From positions 1,711,001-1,775,000 of the forward strand of contig NZ_LT907975.1 in assembly GCF_900217235.1 (NCBI RefSeq): DNA of 64,000 nt. The letters run 5' to 3'. The notes under the pieces are model-generated. The model was not told the DNA's origin, did not search any database, and saw only the letters and a program-made list of their open reading frames with translations. The stretch's first letter is position 1. Every line of letters starts with the position of its first letter. Source of the stretch: Pseudodesulfovibrio profundus (GTDB lineage Bacteria; Desulfobacterota; Desulfovibrionia; Desulfovibrionales; Desulfovibrionaceae). Made by a program: the position numbers and the translations under genes. Positions 8,961 to 18,611 of this stretch are shown piece by piece.

Positions 8961-11900
8961 TTAATTTTCGGCTTCCTGCATGACACGGCTCAACTCGGCC
9001 TGAAGGTCGCTCATGTCAAACGGCTTGGCAACATACCCGTTCATGCCGGACTCCATAAACCGCTGACGATCCCCTTTCATGGCATGTGCCGTGAGGGCCA
9101 CGATGGGGATTTTCAGACCCAGCTTGTTACGGATGACCCGTGTGGTTTCCACGCCGTCCATCCCCGGCATCTGGATATCCGTCAACAGGCAGTCGAACTG
9201 GCGCTCCATGAGCATTTCCACGGCCTGTTCGCCATTCTCCACACACACGCTTTTATGGCCGAGTTTGGCGAGGAGCCGTTCGACCACCACACGATTGACG
9301 TGCTCATCTTCGGCCACAAGAATATTCAATTCCATGTTGGAACCATTCTCCAAGGCCTTCTTGATACTGCGAGCTGAAGCCTGCATTGGCTGGGCCGCGA
9401 CAGTAAAGGCAATGGTCGTCCCTTTGCTCAATCTGCTGTCCACGGTGATTGTCCCGTTCATGAGCGTCACGAGTCGATGGACGATGCCAAGACCCAGACC
9501 GGTTCCCTGATACTTTCTGGTGACCGAACCATCAACCTGGGTAAACGGGTCGAAGATTTCGCTGATCTTATTGGCTGGAATCCCTATGCCGGTATCCGTA
9601 ACCGAGAAGAAAACCCGCATCCGACCATCCTTGAGCGGCACGGGAAGCGGATACGCTTCCACCGTCACCATCCCCTGTTCCGTAAATTTCGTGGCATTGC
9701 CTACAAGATTGAAGAGGATCTGGCGCAGTCGCCCGTTATCCAGCAAATAGGTGGAAGGAAGCCTTTCATCGATGCGCCACTCCACAGTCACGCCCCGATT
9801 CGCTGCAGTATGCCGGAAAACCGAAACAACAGACTCCAGCACCTCGCCAAGCTCCGTTTCCTGCTCATCGAAATCGAGCATACCGGACTCAATCTTGGAG
9901 AGATCAAGAATATCATTGAGGATTTGCAGGAGGTTGCGCCCGGACTCAAGGGCAGTTTCCAGATGCTCCCGCTGATGATCCTTCAATTTACCCATCTGCA
10001 GTATCTGGAGCATGCCGAGCAGACCATTGAGCGGCGTACGTATTTCATGACTCATGTTAGCCAGAAATTCATTTTTCGCGGTACTGGCTTCCTCGGCCCT
10101 GGACATGGCTTCCTTGAGGTCCTTTTCCATCTCCTTGAGGGCGGTGATATCAGCCGCCATGTGCATGTGAACCAGCTTTCCTTCCAGCCAGAGAATAGCC
10201 CGATCATGGTTGAGGTACCATCTGTTGGTTATGGGATTGTGCCGTTCGGAGATGATGGTTTCCACGGGATCGCCGTTTTCATCCAGCAGGTCGAGTTTCG
10301 GGCAGAAACCACAGGGTTCGTCCTTTTTACGAAACGCCTTGTAGCAGATATTACCATGGGTGCTTCCAAACGAATTGCGCATGTGATCGTTCATGAAAAG
10401 CACTTCGTAACTGTCGATTTCGGAAACATAAATATCGGCATCGATACCGTCGAGGATGGTCAGCATACGTTGATGCGACTGGGCCAGCTCCCGAGCGGCC
10501 ATGCGTTCCTTGGTCACATCAAGTGTTGCTCCGAACACACGGCGAATGTCGCCGTAGGCGTTTATTTCAGGCACACCCTTGAAAAGCAGGACCGCTTCCT
10601 TCCCATCCCCTTTGACGATCCGGAACTCCAGCTCAAACGGCTCCCTCTTCTGCAGCATCCTGTCCCAATTGGATCGGAACATGGGCTGATCTTCAACATG
10701 TACATAACGCCGCAGCAGGTCCGCCAAACGATTGGGCATCTGTTCGCGTTTCTCGCCAAAAAGATCGATCTGCCCATCGGTCCAACTGATCTCACCGGAC
10801 TGCAAATCCACTTCCCAGCCGCCGGTCATGCTGATTCGCTGGACCTCATTGAGCAGCTCCTGACTCCGCTCAAGGGCCTTTTCCGCTTCCTTGCGTTCGG
10901 AGATATCCACCAGACTGGCCTCGAACATCATCACTCGTCCCCGTTCATCGCGGACAATTCTGGAGTTCTGCAGCCCCCAGAAGACAGAACCGTCCCGGCG
11001 GAGGAACTGACACTCCCGAGTGTTCAACCGGCCATGCTGCTCCATCTCCTGAATCAGGATGTCGCGATCAACGGGATTGACATACAACTGATGCCGCACA
11101 TCTGAAATCGCATAGACCAGCTCTTCCGGCGAATCATAGCCAAGGATACGCGCCATGGTTGGATTGGCACTCAGGAAACGGCCATCCGGCGAGGTCTGAT
11201 ACAGACCCTCCATGGCGTGCTCATAAATATGCCGGTACTTTCGCTCACTTTCCCGCAGGTCGGCTTCGAACCGTTTCCGCTTGGTAATGTCGGCGATCAT
11301 GGCAAAGGACCCGGTCTGTTCACCGGATTCCGACATGAGCCGGGAAGCTGATATCAACCCCCATACGGTGGTCCCATCCTTGCGAATGAACGGGCTTTCG
11401 TACCGTTCTTCGGCATCCAGACTGGAAAGGGAGATACGTTCGGCCCAGTCTTCTGAGTCTGATGGGGGAAAAATTTTCGATACAGGTTGTCCGAGCAGTT
11501 CAATCCTGTCGTATCCGACGAAATCGGCCAGGACCTGATTGGAAAAAACAATGCATTTCCCCGCATCCAGTCCGATGATCCCTTCATTGGCGGTCTCGAC
11601 AATGCGCTTGTACTGGCTCTCGGTATGCCGCAGGGCTTCTTCGGCCTGAACGACTCGCGACAGGTCCTTGACGTTGATCCATACGCCGGTCGGCGCTTTG
11701 CCGTCATCGCTGATCACCCAAAAGCGGATGGATGTCCGAACCCTGTGGCCCTCGGCATGGATCAACTCCTGGGCGATTTCCGGCATGTCCTCCCGGTTGA
11801 TCAGGGCTTTCTTGTATGCCGCCCACGCCGTATCAAACGACTCTACCGGAGCCAGATCACGGGCATTCTTGCCGAGCAGTTCGTCCTCGCTCCTTCCTAC

Positions 11901-12443
11901 CATGGCGCACAGGGCGGGATTGACATTGAGGATGGTGGCCTCCATGTCCACGAATGCAATACCGTCCAGGCTGGACTCAAACAGGCCGCGAAAGCGCCGC
12001 TCGCTTGAGAGGAGTTCGTCCCTGGTCCGTTTTTTTTCGCTGATATTATGCAGGATGCAGTGGGTCTGCAGGAATTCTCCCTGCTCATTGCGGCTGATGC
12101 GGCCATTGACGACAACCTTGATGCGGGAACCGTCCCGGCAGATCATGGTGAATTCGCCATCGCTCACCTGGCCGGTGTTGAGAAAGACATTGAACCGGTG
12201 CCGAAAGATTTCAACGGATTCCGATGTCAGGTAGTTCCCGAACCAGGAACCGATGACATCCCGCTTTTTGTAACCGAGCATCTTCAGCCATTCCTGATTC
12301 ACGAACAGGATACGCCCTTCTTCATCAAGGCACTGATAAGGAAGCGGAGCATCCTCAAATACAAGCCCCCGAAGAGAATGTTCCTCCGAAACCGGAGACT
12401 TACTAACGGAGCTGGATTTCATAACTTCTGTATCGTCTTTCAT
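8961..12443 (-). CDS. six-PAS hybrid sensor histidine kinase with receiver domain
   Basis: The 1160-residue protein shows no membrane segment. By eye it has PAS domains at about 25-135, 148-265, 276-390, 400-515, 530-645 and 655-765, several ending in the DI(S/T)xxK PAC signature. The last PAS carries a cysteine group (CYKAF...CGFC). Next come HisKA with phospho-acceptor His799 in SHEIRTPLNG, an ATPase domain with NLVGNATKF, DTGIGI and GTGLGLGI, and a receiver (1039-1155) with Asp1089 and Lys1140. It should be a cytoplasmic phosphorelay kinase with an unknown signal and partner. The ATG at 12443 has AAAGGC upstream and is preferred over the longer ORF start. It converges on selD with only six bases between stops. 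Confidence 0.92.
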   Translation of the reverse strand: MKDDTEVMKSSSVSKSPVSEEHSLRGLVFEDAPLPYQCLDEEGRILFVNQEWLKMLGYKKRDVIGSWFGNYLTSESVEIFRHRFNVFLNTGQVSDGEFTMICRDGSRIKVVVNGRISRNEQGEFLQTHCILHNISEKKRTRDELLSSERRFRGLFESSLDGIAFVDMEATILNVNPALCAMVGRSEDELLGKNARDLAPVESFDTAWAAYKKALINREDMPEIAQELIHAEGHRVRTSIRFWVISDDGKAPTGVWINVKDLSRVVQAEEALRHTESQYKRIVETANEGIIGLDAGKCIVFSNQVLADFVGYDRIELLGQPVSKIFPPSDSEDWAERISLSSLDAEERYESPFIRKDGTTVWGLISASRLMSESGEQTGSFAMIADITKRKRFEADLRESERKYRHIYEHAMEGLYQTSPDGRFLSANPTMARILGYDSPEELVYAISDVRHQLYVNPVDRDILIQEMEQHGRLNTRECQFLRRDGSVFWGLQNSRIVRDERGRVMMFEASLVDISERKEAEKALERSQELLNEVQRISMTGGWEVDLQSGEISWTDGQIDLFGEKREQMPNRLADLLRRYVHVEDQPMFRSNWDRMLQKREPFELEFRIVKGDGKEAVLLFKGVPEINAYGDIRRVFGATLDVTKERMAARELAQSHQRMLTILDGIDADIYVSEIDSYEVLFMNDHMRNSFGSTHGNICYKAFRKKDEPCGFCPKLDLLDENGDPVETIISERHNPITNRWYLNHDRAILWLEGKLVHMHMAADITALKEMEKDLKEAMSRAEEASTAKNEFLANMSHEIRTPLNGLLGMLQILQMGKLKDHQREHLETALESGRNLLQILNDILDLSKIESGMLDFDEQETELGEVLESVVSVFRHTAANRGVTVEWRIDERLPSTYLLDNGRLRQILFNLVGNATKFTEQGMVTVEAYPLPVPLKDGRMRVFFSVTDTGIGIPANKISEIFDPFTQVDGSVTRKYQGTGLGLGIVHRLVTLMNGTITVDSRLSKGTTIAFTVAAQPMQASARSIKKALENGSNMELNILVAEDEHVNRVVVERLLAKLGHKSVCVENGEQAVEMLMERQFDCLLTDIQMPGMDGVETTRVIRNKLGLKIPIVALTAHAMKGDRQRFMESGMNGYVAKPFDMSDLQAELSRVMQEAEN

Positions 12444-12551
12444 ATTCGCCTTTTCAACACGGAAAAAATTCACCTCTGTGTACACTCTTTTCCCAGAAAA
12501 CACTCGTATAAATTGGCTCTACTCCGCCTTTTTCCATCATCCATTCCTGTG

Positions 12552-12599
12552 TTGACTTTTTTTGGCCCCACGCGCATACAGGTAATTGTAGGACAATTA
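12552..12599 (+). promoter_or_regulatory. putative promoter with FadR/GntR-type operator
   Basis: A TTGACT -35-like box (12552-12557) is followed 17 bases later by a weak -10 (CATACA, 12575-12580). A perfect 7-bp inverted repeat lies at 12583-12599, TAATTGT-AGG-ACAATTA. Its core TTGTAGGACAA fits the TNGTNNNACNA operator pattern of the FadR subfamily. It sits at the expected transcription start, 27 bp before the regulator's ATG, which suggests autorepression. Confidence 0.6.
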
Positions 12600-12626
12600 G
12601 ACATTTTAGCACATCCAAAGCGGGCC

Positions 12627-13349
12627 ATGATCTTCACAGTCAAAAAAATCAAACCAAGCAGACGATTCCAGCAAGTGGTTGATGAGATTGAAACGGCAAT
12701 TCTCAATGGAAAACTAAAGCCTGGGGATCAACTGCCGCCCGAACTGGAACTCAAGAACATGTTCGGCACTGGGCGCGGCACCATACGCGAAGCCCTTCGA
12801 GTGCTTGAGGAAAAGGGGCTTGTCTCCATCCGGGCCGGAGCCACAGGAGGCGCCTTTGTCACCCACGCCGATACGGCCAAGCTCACCGAGCACCTCGACC
12901 TGCTTGTACAGGCCCAGTCCATAGCGCCGGGGCATATTCGGGAGTTCCGCGAGGCTGTGGAGCCCATTGCCGCGGCATTGGCAGCCGGGCGCATCTCGCA
13001 GGCAGGAATAGAACGGATAACCGCCTGCTTCAATCAGGCGGAACAGGCAATACACGACAACAACCCAACGGCGTTTCTGGAGGGCGATGTGGCTGTTCAT
13101 GTCGCCATTGCAGAGCTTACCGGCAACCCGCTCCTCACGGCCGTACTCAAGATGGTACACGAGCAGGTGCTGGGAACTTCGGAAACATACGCCCTTACCG
13201 GCAACAGGAATCTCCATGACAACCTCGAAGACCTTCGCGATCTGGTCGCAGCCGTGACCCGGGGCGATGTCGAGGATGCCCGACAGCGGGCAATGGAACA
13301 CGTACGAAAATTTCACGGCCGAATGAACGCGGCCAAAGGAGCAACATGA
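12627..13349 (+). CDS. FadR-subfamily GntR transcriptional regulator
   Basis: The 240-residue protein has an N-terminal winged helix (about 8-75, with [20 protein letters not shown] and [17 protein letters not shown]) and an all-helical FCD ligand domain (about 95-225) with the metal-site pattern [18 protein letters not shown] and a later His near the C-terminus. FCD regulators usually sense small carboxylic or amino acids. I use the ATG at 12627; the open frame upstream overlaps the kinase gene on the other strand and does not look coding. The stop overlaps the ornithine aminotransferase start as ATGA, so it very likely controls that operon and itself. Confidence 0.88.
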   Translation: MIFTVKKIKPSRRFQQVVDEIETAILNGKLKPGDQLPPELELKNMFGTGRGTIREALRVLEEKGLVSIRAGATGGAFVTHADTAKLTEHLDLLVQAQSIAPGHIREFREAVEPIAAALAAGRISQAGIERITACFNQAEQAIHDNNPTAFLEGDVAVHVAIAELTGNPLLTAVLKMVHEQVLGTSETYALTGNRNLHDNLEDLRDLVAAVTRGDVEDARQRAMEHVRKFHGRMNAAKGAT

Positions 13350-14548
13350 TGAAATCTCAGGAATACATTCTGCTGGAAGATGAATTCGGAGCCCACAACT
13401 ACAAGCCGCTGGATGTGGTCATCGAGCGAGGCGAGGGCATCTGGGTGTGGGACGTTGACGGGAAAAAGTATCTCGATTGCCTCTCCGCCTATTCTGCCGT
13501 GAACCAGGGCCACTGCAACCCCAAGATCATGCAGGCCATGTTTGATCAGGCCAAGAAGCTGACCCTGACCTCTCGCGCCTTCCGCAACGACCAGCTCGGC
13601 CCGCTTTACAAGGAGCTGTGCGACCTGACCAACTCGCACAAGGTGCTGCCCATGAACTCCGGTGCCGAAGCCGTGGAAACCGCCATCAAGGCCGTTCGCA
13701 AATGGGGATATCAGATCAAGGGCGTCCCCGAGGACAAGGCCGAAATCATCGTCTGCCGCAACAACTTCCACGGGCGGACCATCACCATCATTTCCTTCTC
13801 CACCGATCCGACATCCACCAATGGCTTCGGGCCGTTCACGCCCGGCTTCAAGGTGGTGGATTTCGGTGATGCGCAGGCGCTGGAAGACGCCATAACCGAG
13901 AACACCGTGGCTTTCATGGTCGAGCCCATACAGGGCGAAGCCGGGGTCATCATCCCGCCCGACGGCTACCTGCGCGATGTTCGCCGTATCTGCGATGAGA
14001 ACGAAGTCGTGCTCATTTTCGATGAAATCCAGACCGGTCTGGGACGGACCGGCAAGATGCTGGCCGAGGAACATGAAGGGGTCGAGGCTGATCTGACACT
14101 CATCGGCAAGGCGCTTTCCGGCGGGTTCTATCCCGTGTCAGCAGTCCTCTCCAACACTGAGGTCCTTGGCGTACTCAAGCCCGGCGAACACGGCTCCACC
14201 TTCGGTGGCAATCCACTGGCCTGCGCCATCGCCCGAACCGCTCTCCGGGTATTGCGCGACGACGGCCTCATCGACAACGCCGCCACACTCGGCGAGTACT
14301 TCACGCAGGGACTGCGCGCCATCGACAATCCCAAAATCAAGGAAGTACGCGGCCGCGGCATGCTCATCGGCGTGGAATTCCACCCCGAAGCAGGCGGTGC
14401 CCGTCAGTATTGCGAAAAGCTCAAGGAAGCGGGACTGCTTTGCAAGGAGACCCATGAGACCATCATCCGGTTCGCCCCGCCTCTGGTCATCACCAAGGAA
14501 GACATCGACTGGGCGCTGGAGCGCATCACGCCTATCCTCAGTGAGTAG
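13346..14548 (+). CDS. rocD: ornithine--oxo-acid aminotransferase
   Basis: The 400-residue fold-type-I PLP enzyme has N-terminal [19 protein letters not shown] and [15 protein letters not shown], which are characteristic of ornithine aminotransferase rather than acetylornithine aminotransferase. The PLP lysine is Lys255 in LIGKALSGG; the aspartate pairing with the cofactor is in [14 protein letters not shown]. It moves the delta-amino group of ornithine to 2-oxoglutarate, giving glutamate semialdehyde. GGAG lies before tandem ATGs (13346, 13349); the second has the better spacing. It is translationally coupled to the GntR regulator and followed after 70 bp by the P-loop protein. Confidence 0.92.
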   Translation: MMKSQEYILLEDEFGAHNYKPLDVVIERGEGIWVWDVDGKKYLDCLSAYSAVNQGHCNPKIMQAMFDQAKKLTLTSRAFRNDQLGPLYKELCDLTNSHKVLPMNSGAEAVETAIKAVRKWGYQIKGVPEDKAEIIVCRNNFHGRTITIISFSTDPTSTNGFGPFTPGFKVVDFGDAQALEDAITENTVAFMVEPIQGEAGVIIPPDGYLRDVRRICDENEVVLIFDEIQTGLGRTGKMLAEEHEGVEADLTLIGKALSGGFYPVSAVLSNTEVLGVLKPGEHGSTFGGNPLACAIARTALRVLRDDGLIDNAATLGEYFTQGLRAIDNPKIKEVRGRGMLIGVEFHPEAGGARQYCEKLKEAGLLCKETHETIIRFAPPLVITKEDIDWALERITPILSE

Positions 14549-14618
14549 CGACACCGGCTGTTGAGGCACGCAAAGGGAATCACTGCAACAAAGGGCAACA
14601 GGCTCGGAGGTTCGTCAA

Positions 14619-15932
14619 ATGATCGAAAAAGTCATTATCATGGGAGCAGCCGGAAGGGATTTTCATAACTTCAACGTCTATTTTCGCGATAACGAACGCT
14701 ATGACGTCGTGGGGTTCACGGCCACGCAGATACCCGATATCCACGGTCGCGTGTATCCACCGGAACTCTGCGGCACCAAGTATCCCGACGGCATCCCCAT
14801 CCACCCGGACGACGATCTGGAAGGATTAATCCGGGAAAAAGGCGTGGACCTCGTGGTCTTCTCCTACTCGGACATCACGCACAATGAAGTCATGCACAAG
14901 GCGTCCGCTGTCACGGCTGCCGGGGCAGATTTCATGATCGTGGGTGCGCCCTATACGATGATCGAGTCCAACAAGCCGGTCATCTCCGTCTGCGCCGTGC
15001 GCACCGGTTGCGGCAAATCCCAGACCAGTCGCGAGGTCGTTCGTGTCCTGCAGGACATGGGCAAACGGGTGGTCACCGTGCGACACCCCATGCCTTATGG
15101 CGACTTGGTCAAGCAGGCGGTCCAGCGATTTGCCAAATACGAGGATTTTGACGAGCACCAATGCACCATCGAGGAACGGGAAGAATATGAACCGGTCATA
15201 GACATGGGAGCCGTCATTTACGCCGGAGTGGATTACGGCAGAATCCTCGAAGCAGCCGAGGCCGAAGCCGACGTCATCGTCTGGGACGGTGGCAACAACG
15301 ACACCCCGTTCTACAAGCCGGACCTGAACATCGTCGTCTTCGATCCGCACCGGGCCGGACACGAGATGACCTATCACCCCGGCGAAACCAACATGCGCAT
15401 GTGCGATGTGGCTATCATCAATAAAGTGGACAGCGCCACGAGCGAACAGGTGGCAGAGGTTCGGAAGAACATTACCACCACCAACCCCAATGCCTTGATC
15501 ATCGAGGCGGACTCGGAAGTGACCGCAGACAAGCCCGAGCTGATCAGCGGCAAGCGGGTGCTCGTTGTGGAGGATGGTCCGACCCTGACCCATGGCGAGA
15601 TGGCATACGGCGCAGGCGTTATCGCTGCCGAACGACTGGGTGCCGCCGAAATGGTCGACCCGCGCCCGTATCTGGTAGGGACGCTTAAGGAGACATTCGC
15701 CACTTACCCGGATATCGGTACCCTGCTCCCGGCCATGGGCTACAGCGCGCAGCAGGTTCGCGACCTTGAAGCGACCATCAACGCCACGGATTGCGATGTG
15801 GTCATCTCCGCCACCCCCATCGACATCACCGGCCTGCTATCCGTGAACAAGCCGTTGGTCCGGGTGAAGTACGGATACAAAGATAATTCAGCGCCGACTC
15901 TGGAGAGTGTTGTCAAGGAACAGTTCGGATAA
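14619..15932 (+). CDS. P-loop protein related to cyclic 2,3-diphosphoglycerate synthetase
   Basis: The 437-residue protein has an N-terminal Rossmann-like region (IIMGAAGRDFHNFNVYFRDN) and a central nucleotide-binding domain with Walker A VRTGCGKSQTSR at about residue 125-136 and a WDGGNNDTPF segment after it. The whole agrees with the predicted-GTPase family COG2403, whose archaeal members include cyclic 2,3-diphosphoglycerate synthetase. A bacterial role is not established, so the enzyme name should be taken as homology only. It follows ornithine aminotransferase in the same direction, with a GGAGG site before its ATG, and the unit ends at a strong hairpin. A role in arginine or ornithine use is suggested by context alone. 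Confidence 0.75.
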   Translation: MIEKVIIMGAAGRDFHNFNVYFRDNERYDVVGFTATQIPDIHGRVYPPELCGTKYPDGIPIHPDDDLEGLIREKGVDLVVFSYSDITHNEVMHKASAVTAAGADFMIVGAPYTMIESNKPVISVCAVRTGCGKSQTSREVVRVLQDMGKRVVTVRHPMPYGDLVKQAVQRFAKYEDFDEHQCTIEEREEYEPVIDMGAVIYAGVDYGRILEAAEAEADVIVWDGGNNDTPFYKPDLNIVVFDPHRAGHEMTYHPGETNMRMCDVAIINKVDSATSEQVAEVRKNITTTNPNALIIEADSEVTADKPELISGKRVLVVEDGPTLTHGEMAYGAGVIAAERLGAAEMVDPRPYLVGTLKETFATYPDIGTLLPAMGYSAQQVRDLEATINATDCDVVISATPIDITGLLSVNKPLVRVKYGYKDNSAPTLESVVKEQFG

Positions 15933-15952
15933 CGGTACTCCATTCATAATAC

Positions 15953-15989
15953 AAAAAAAGCGCCCCGGCAGTCGAGACTGTCGGGGCGC
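15953..15989. terminator. rho-independent terminator between convergent genes
   Basis: A 14-bp stem with one G-T pair (15960-15973 with 15976-15989) is flanked on the left by seven A, giving a T-tail on the minus strand for the glycosyltransferase gene. It probably also stops the plus-strand operon. Confidence 0.85.
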
Positions 15990-16037
15990 GAATTATTGAT
16001 CGTATGGAATCCTGCCAGCAACGTGGCAAGGTGCGTT

Positions 16038-17312
16038 CTACTTTCCGCAGGGAACCCCATGGGAGATGTAGATTTCGCCCAGTTCATGGATGAGTTTCTT
16101 GTTGTCGAATACCTCATGAACCTTGGCCCGTGCCGCCGGAATGATCTTGGCGCGCAGATCCTGATGGGTGAGCATGCGCTTGAGCCGGTCGGCCAGCGCC
16201 CCGGCGTCATTGGACGGGCACAGCAGGCCGGTTTCGCCATGCTCCACCAGTTCGGGCACGCCCGAGACATCCGTTGCCACAACCGGCACCCCGGTAGCCA
16301 TGGCTTCGGCCACCACGTTGGGGATGCCGTCACGATCACCGTCTTCTGCCTCACGGCATCCAAGGGTGAAACAATCGGCCTCGCCCAGAAGTCGGATCAC
16401 CTCGTCGTGGGTGATGGTTCCGGGCATGGTCACAACATCTTCCAGATGCAGCTCCTTGATGAGCTGTTCGATCTTTCGATTGAACTTGGCTTTGCCCTCG
16501 CCCACCAGTGTATACGTAAAGGGAATACCCTCATCACGCAGTTTGGCCAGCGCGTACAGCACCGTATCGAGGCCCTTCTTCTCCACGAAACGGGCCACGG
16601 TCAGAATGTTGTACGGTGGCTTGGCCTCAGTGGAACGCCCATTGGGTGAAAAGAGATCGAGGTTGATGCCATGGTACACGCAATGGATCGGCTTGCCGTT
16701 GGGCGACACCTTGGACAGGTAGCGCTCATTGTACTTGGTGCAGGTGACCACGAACTCGGCCCGGTCGATCTTGTCCTGAAACCGGCGCGGGTCCTGGGTG
16801 TAAATATCCTTGGCATGGGCAGTGAAGGAGAACGGCACATCGGCCAGTTCAGCCGCGTACATCGTCACGGTGGTCGGTGTATGCGCGAAATGCCCGTGCA
16901 AGTGGCCGATATCCACGCCATCGTCGATCACCGACTTCTGCATGATGTAACCGCCCTGAAGCATGTGCTTGATCCAGGTGTGCTTTTTGGGCGCGAGCTT
17001 GAAGCGGGTCTTCATCAACTCAAGGCACTTGAGATAACGCTTGGGCATCCGCAGGAACAGCCGGATATTGTGCCAGAGCAACGCGGGCAGCCCCAAAATC
17101 ATGGATGAGGGAAGGTAGGTCACCTTGGCCTTGATATCCTTGATGGAATCATGGCTGAAGCTCTCGCGGGGAGCGCGCATGGAATAGATGTGGATGGTGA
17201 ACCCCATCTCCTCCAGCAGCTTTATTTCGTTGGATATGAATGTCTCGGAAATACGGGGGTATCCCTTGAGCACCATGCCAAGGGTTTTCCCTTTGGGGGC
17301 GGTCTTATTCAC
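16038..17312 (-). CDS. GT4-family glycosyltransferase
   Basis: The 424-residue protein has the GT-B layout: an N-terminal acceptor domain (LKGYPRISETFISNEIKLLE at about 14-33) and a C-terminal nucleotide-sugar domain with LTVARFVEKKGLDTVL, and the EX7E-like stretch around GIPNVVAEAMATGVPVVATD. It resembles the WcaL/colanic-acid branch of GT4. The start is a GTG (17312) that overlaps the preceding gene's stop by 8 bp, so the two are translated together. Expected role: adding a hexose in an exopolysaccharide or envelope glycan. Donor and acceptor cannot be told. Confidence 0.88.
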   Translation of the reverse strand: MNKTAPKGKTLGMVLKGYPRISETFISNEIKLLEEMGFTIHIYSMRAPRESFSHDSIKDIKAKVTYLPSSMILGLPALLWHNIRLFLRMPKRYLKCLELMKTRFKLAPKKHTWIKHMLQGGYIMQKSVIDDGVDIGHLHGHFAHTPTTVTMYAAELADVPFSFTAHAKDIYTQDPRRFQDKIDRAEFVVTCTKYNERYLSKVSPNGKPIHCVYHGINLDLFSPNGRSTEAKPPYNILTVARFVEKKGLDTVLYALAKLRDEGIPFTYTLVGEGKAKFNRKIEQLIKELHLEDVVTMPGTITHDEVIRLLGEADCFTLGCREAEDGDRDGIPNVVAEAMATGVPVVATDVSGVPELVEHGETGLLCPSNDAGALADRLKRMLTHQDLRAKIIPAARAKVHEVFDNKKLIHELGEIYISHGVPCGK

Positions 17313-18474
17313 TGCAATTCTCTCGGAAGTAGGTCAGACGGTCACACATGACGTCCAGACCGGTCATTTGGAATGTTTCCAACTGCTCGACATAATTGAC
17401 CGGGTTGGTCATGAGGTCGTTGATCTTCTCACGGAGCAGTTCGGGCGAAACATCACCCCATTTGATGAAATCGCACAACCCGCGTTTCTTGAACACTGTT
17501 GCGCGCAGGAGCTGCTCCTGGCGGGGATTGTCACGGGGAATGACCAACGCGGGTTTTTTCAAAGACAAAATTTCGCACAACGTGTTGTAACCGCCCATGG
17601 TGACCACGAGGTCGGCGCACGCCATCCGCTTTTCCAGATTCTTGACGAACGGCTTGATCTGCACTTTGAGCGCCCGGGCACGGTCCGCCAGTTCATCCAA
17701 CCGCCTTGGATCGAGGAACGGCCCGGTGATCATGAGTGTTTTGAAATCTACCGTTCCGTTGGATTCGAGCATTTTCAGATAGTTGTCGAGCACGACATAC
17801 CCATCCCCACCGCCACCGATAGTCACGACCACCTGTTTCTGCTTCCGGCGGGTCTTGCGAACCTTGGGAACACGACGGGGAATATAGCCGGTGAAGACGG
17901 TCTTCTCCGCGATATCCTCGGGGAAGCCATACTCCTCGATGGGGTCGTACAGATTCTGTTCGCCGTACACCCATATCTCGGAATACAGGTCGCGAAGAAT
18001 CTGCGGGAATTTCTTGCGCTTCCAGTCGGCTCGCGTGGACTCTGCATCGTCGAGGATGTCGCGCAATCCCAGCACGGAACGGGTGCAGGGCAGGTGCTTT
18101 TTTATCCACTTGAGAGTCGGCAGGACTTCGTTCTTCAATCCCGAAGGGACCTTATCGACAATGAAGAGGTCTGGTTTGAAGGCTTTGGCTGTGGAAAGAA
18201 TGATATTTTTGCGGATGGTGATGGCGATCTTCGGATCGACCTTGATGGAGTGCGGAACGTATATCGTGTTGGTTTTCTTGATCATGCCGGGCATTCGCAC
18301 AAAGTCGACGCCGCTTGGCATGGTATACCGGCCTACGATGGGGGAGCCGGTCACGATAAGGATGTTGACTCCGGGACGAACCAGATTGCGCGCAATGGCC
18401 ATGGTCCGTCGAATGTGTCCCAGACCGTACGTGTCATGGGAGTACATCAATATATTGTATGATTTCGATTCCAT
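17305..18474 (-). CDS. predicted GT28-like glycosyltransferase (COG4671 type)
   Basis: The 389-residue protein has a MurG/GT28-like plan: N-terminal YSHDTYGLGHIRRTMAIARN glycine loop, then a middle domain, then C-terminal VTIGGGGDGY and MGGYNTLCEILSLKKPALVIPR, the latter being the donor-sugar binding block of the family. No signal peptide or clear membrane segment. It overlaps the GT4 gene downstream by 8 bp, and a rho-independent hairpin separates it from the radical SAM gene upstream. The two glycosyltransferases probably act in one glycan assembly. The substrate is unknown. Confidence 0.8.
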   Translation of the reverse strand: MESKSYNILMYSHDTYGLGHIRRTMAIARNLVRPGVNILIVTGSPIVGRYTMPSGVDFVRMPGMIKKTNTIYVPHSIKVDPKIAITIRKNIILSTAKAFKPDLFIVDKVPSGLKNEVLPTLKWIKKHLPCTRSVLGLRDILDDAESTRADWKRKKFPQILRDLYSEIWVYGEQNLYDPIEEYGFPEDIAEKTVFTGYIPRRVPKVRKTRRKQKQVVVTIGGGGDGYVVLDNYLKMLESNGTVDFKTLMITGPFLDPRRLDELADRARALKVQIKPFVKNLEKRMACADLVVTMGGYNTLCEILSLKKPALVIPRDNPRQEQLLRATVFKKRGLCDFIKWGDVSPELLREKINDLMTNPVNYVEQLETFQMTGLDVMCDRLTYFRENCSE

Positions 18475-18489
18475 AAGCTCATGATTGGG

Positions 18490-18524
18490 AAAAAAAACAG
18501 CCGGGCAACATTCCAGTATCCCGG
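18490..18524 (-). terminator. rho-independent terminator after the radical SAM gene
   Basis: GCCGGG (18499-18504) pairs with CCCGGC (18519-18524); on the minus strand the hairpin is followed by seven T. It separates the radical SAM gene from the glycosyltransferase pair. Confidence 0.75.
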
Positions 18525-18611
18525 CACGGCGAGAACAATAACTCGATCACGGTATTATGTCCAGAAATCGAAACAAACAATTGTTTGCCGGTACTGGCAC
18601 ACCATGGATTT

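Noticed and set aside
9477-11105. 542-codon plus-strand frame within the histidine kinase
   Set aside because: The opposite strand carries all PAS, HisKA and ATPase motifs in order; this frame has none.
12048-12626. Long N-terminal extension of the GntR regulator
   Set aside because: The 193 extra codons lie antisense to the kinase gene, do not resemble a domain, and would put the operator inside the gene.
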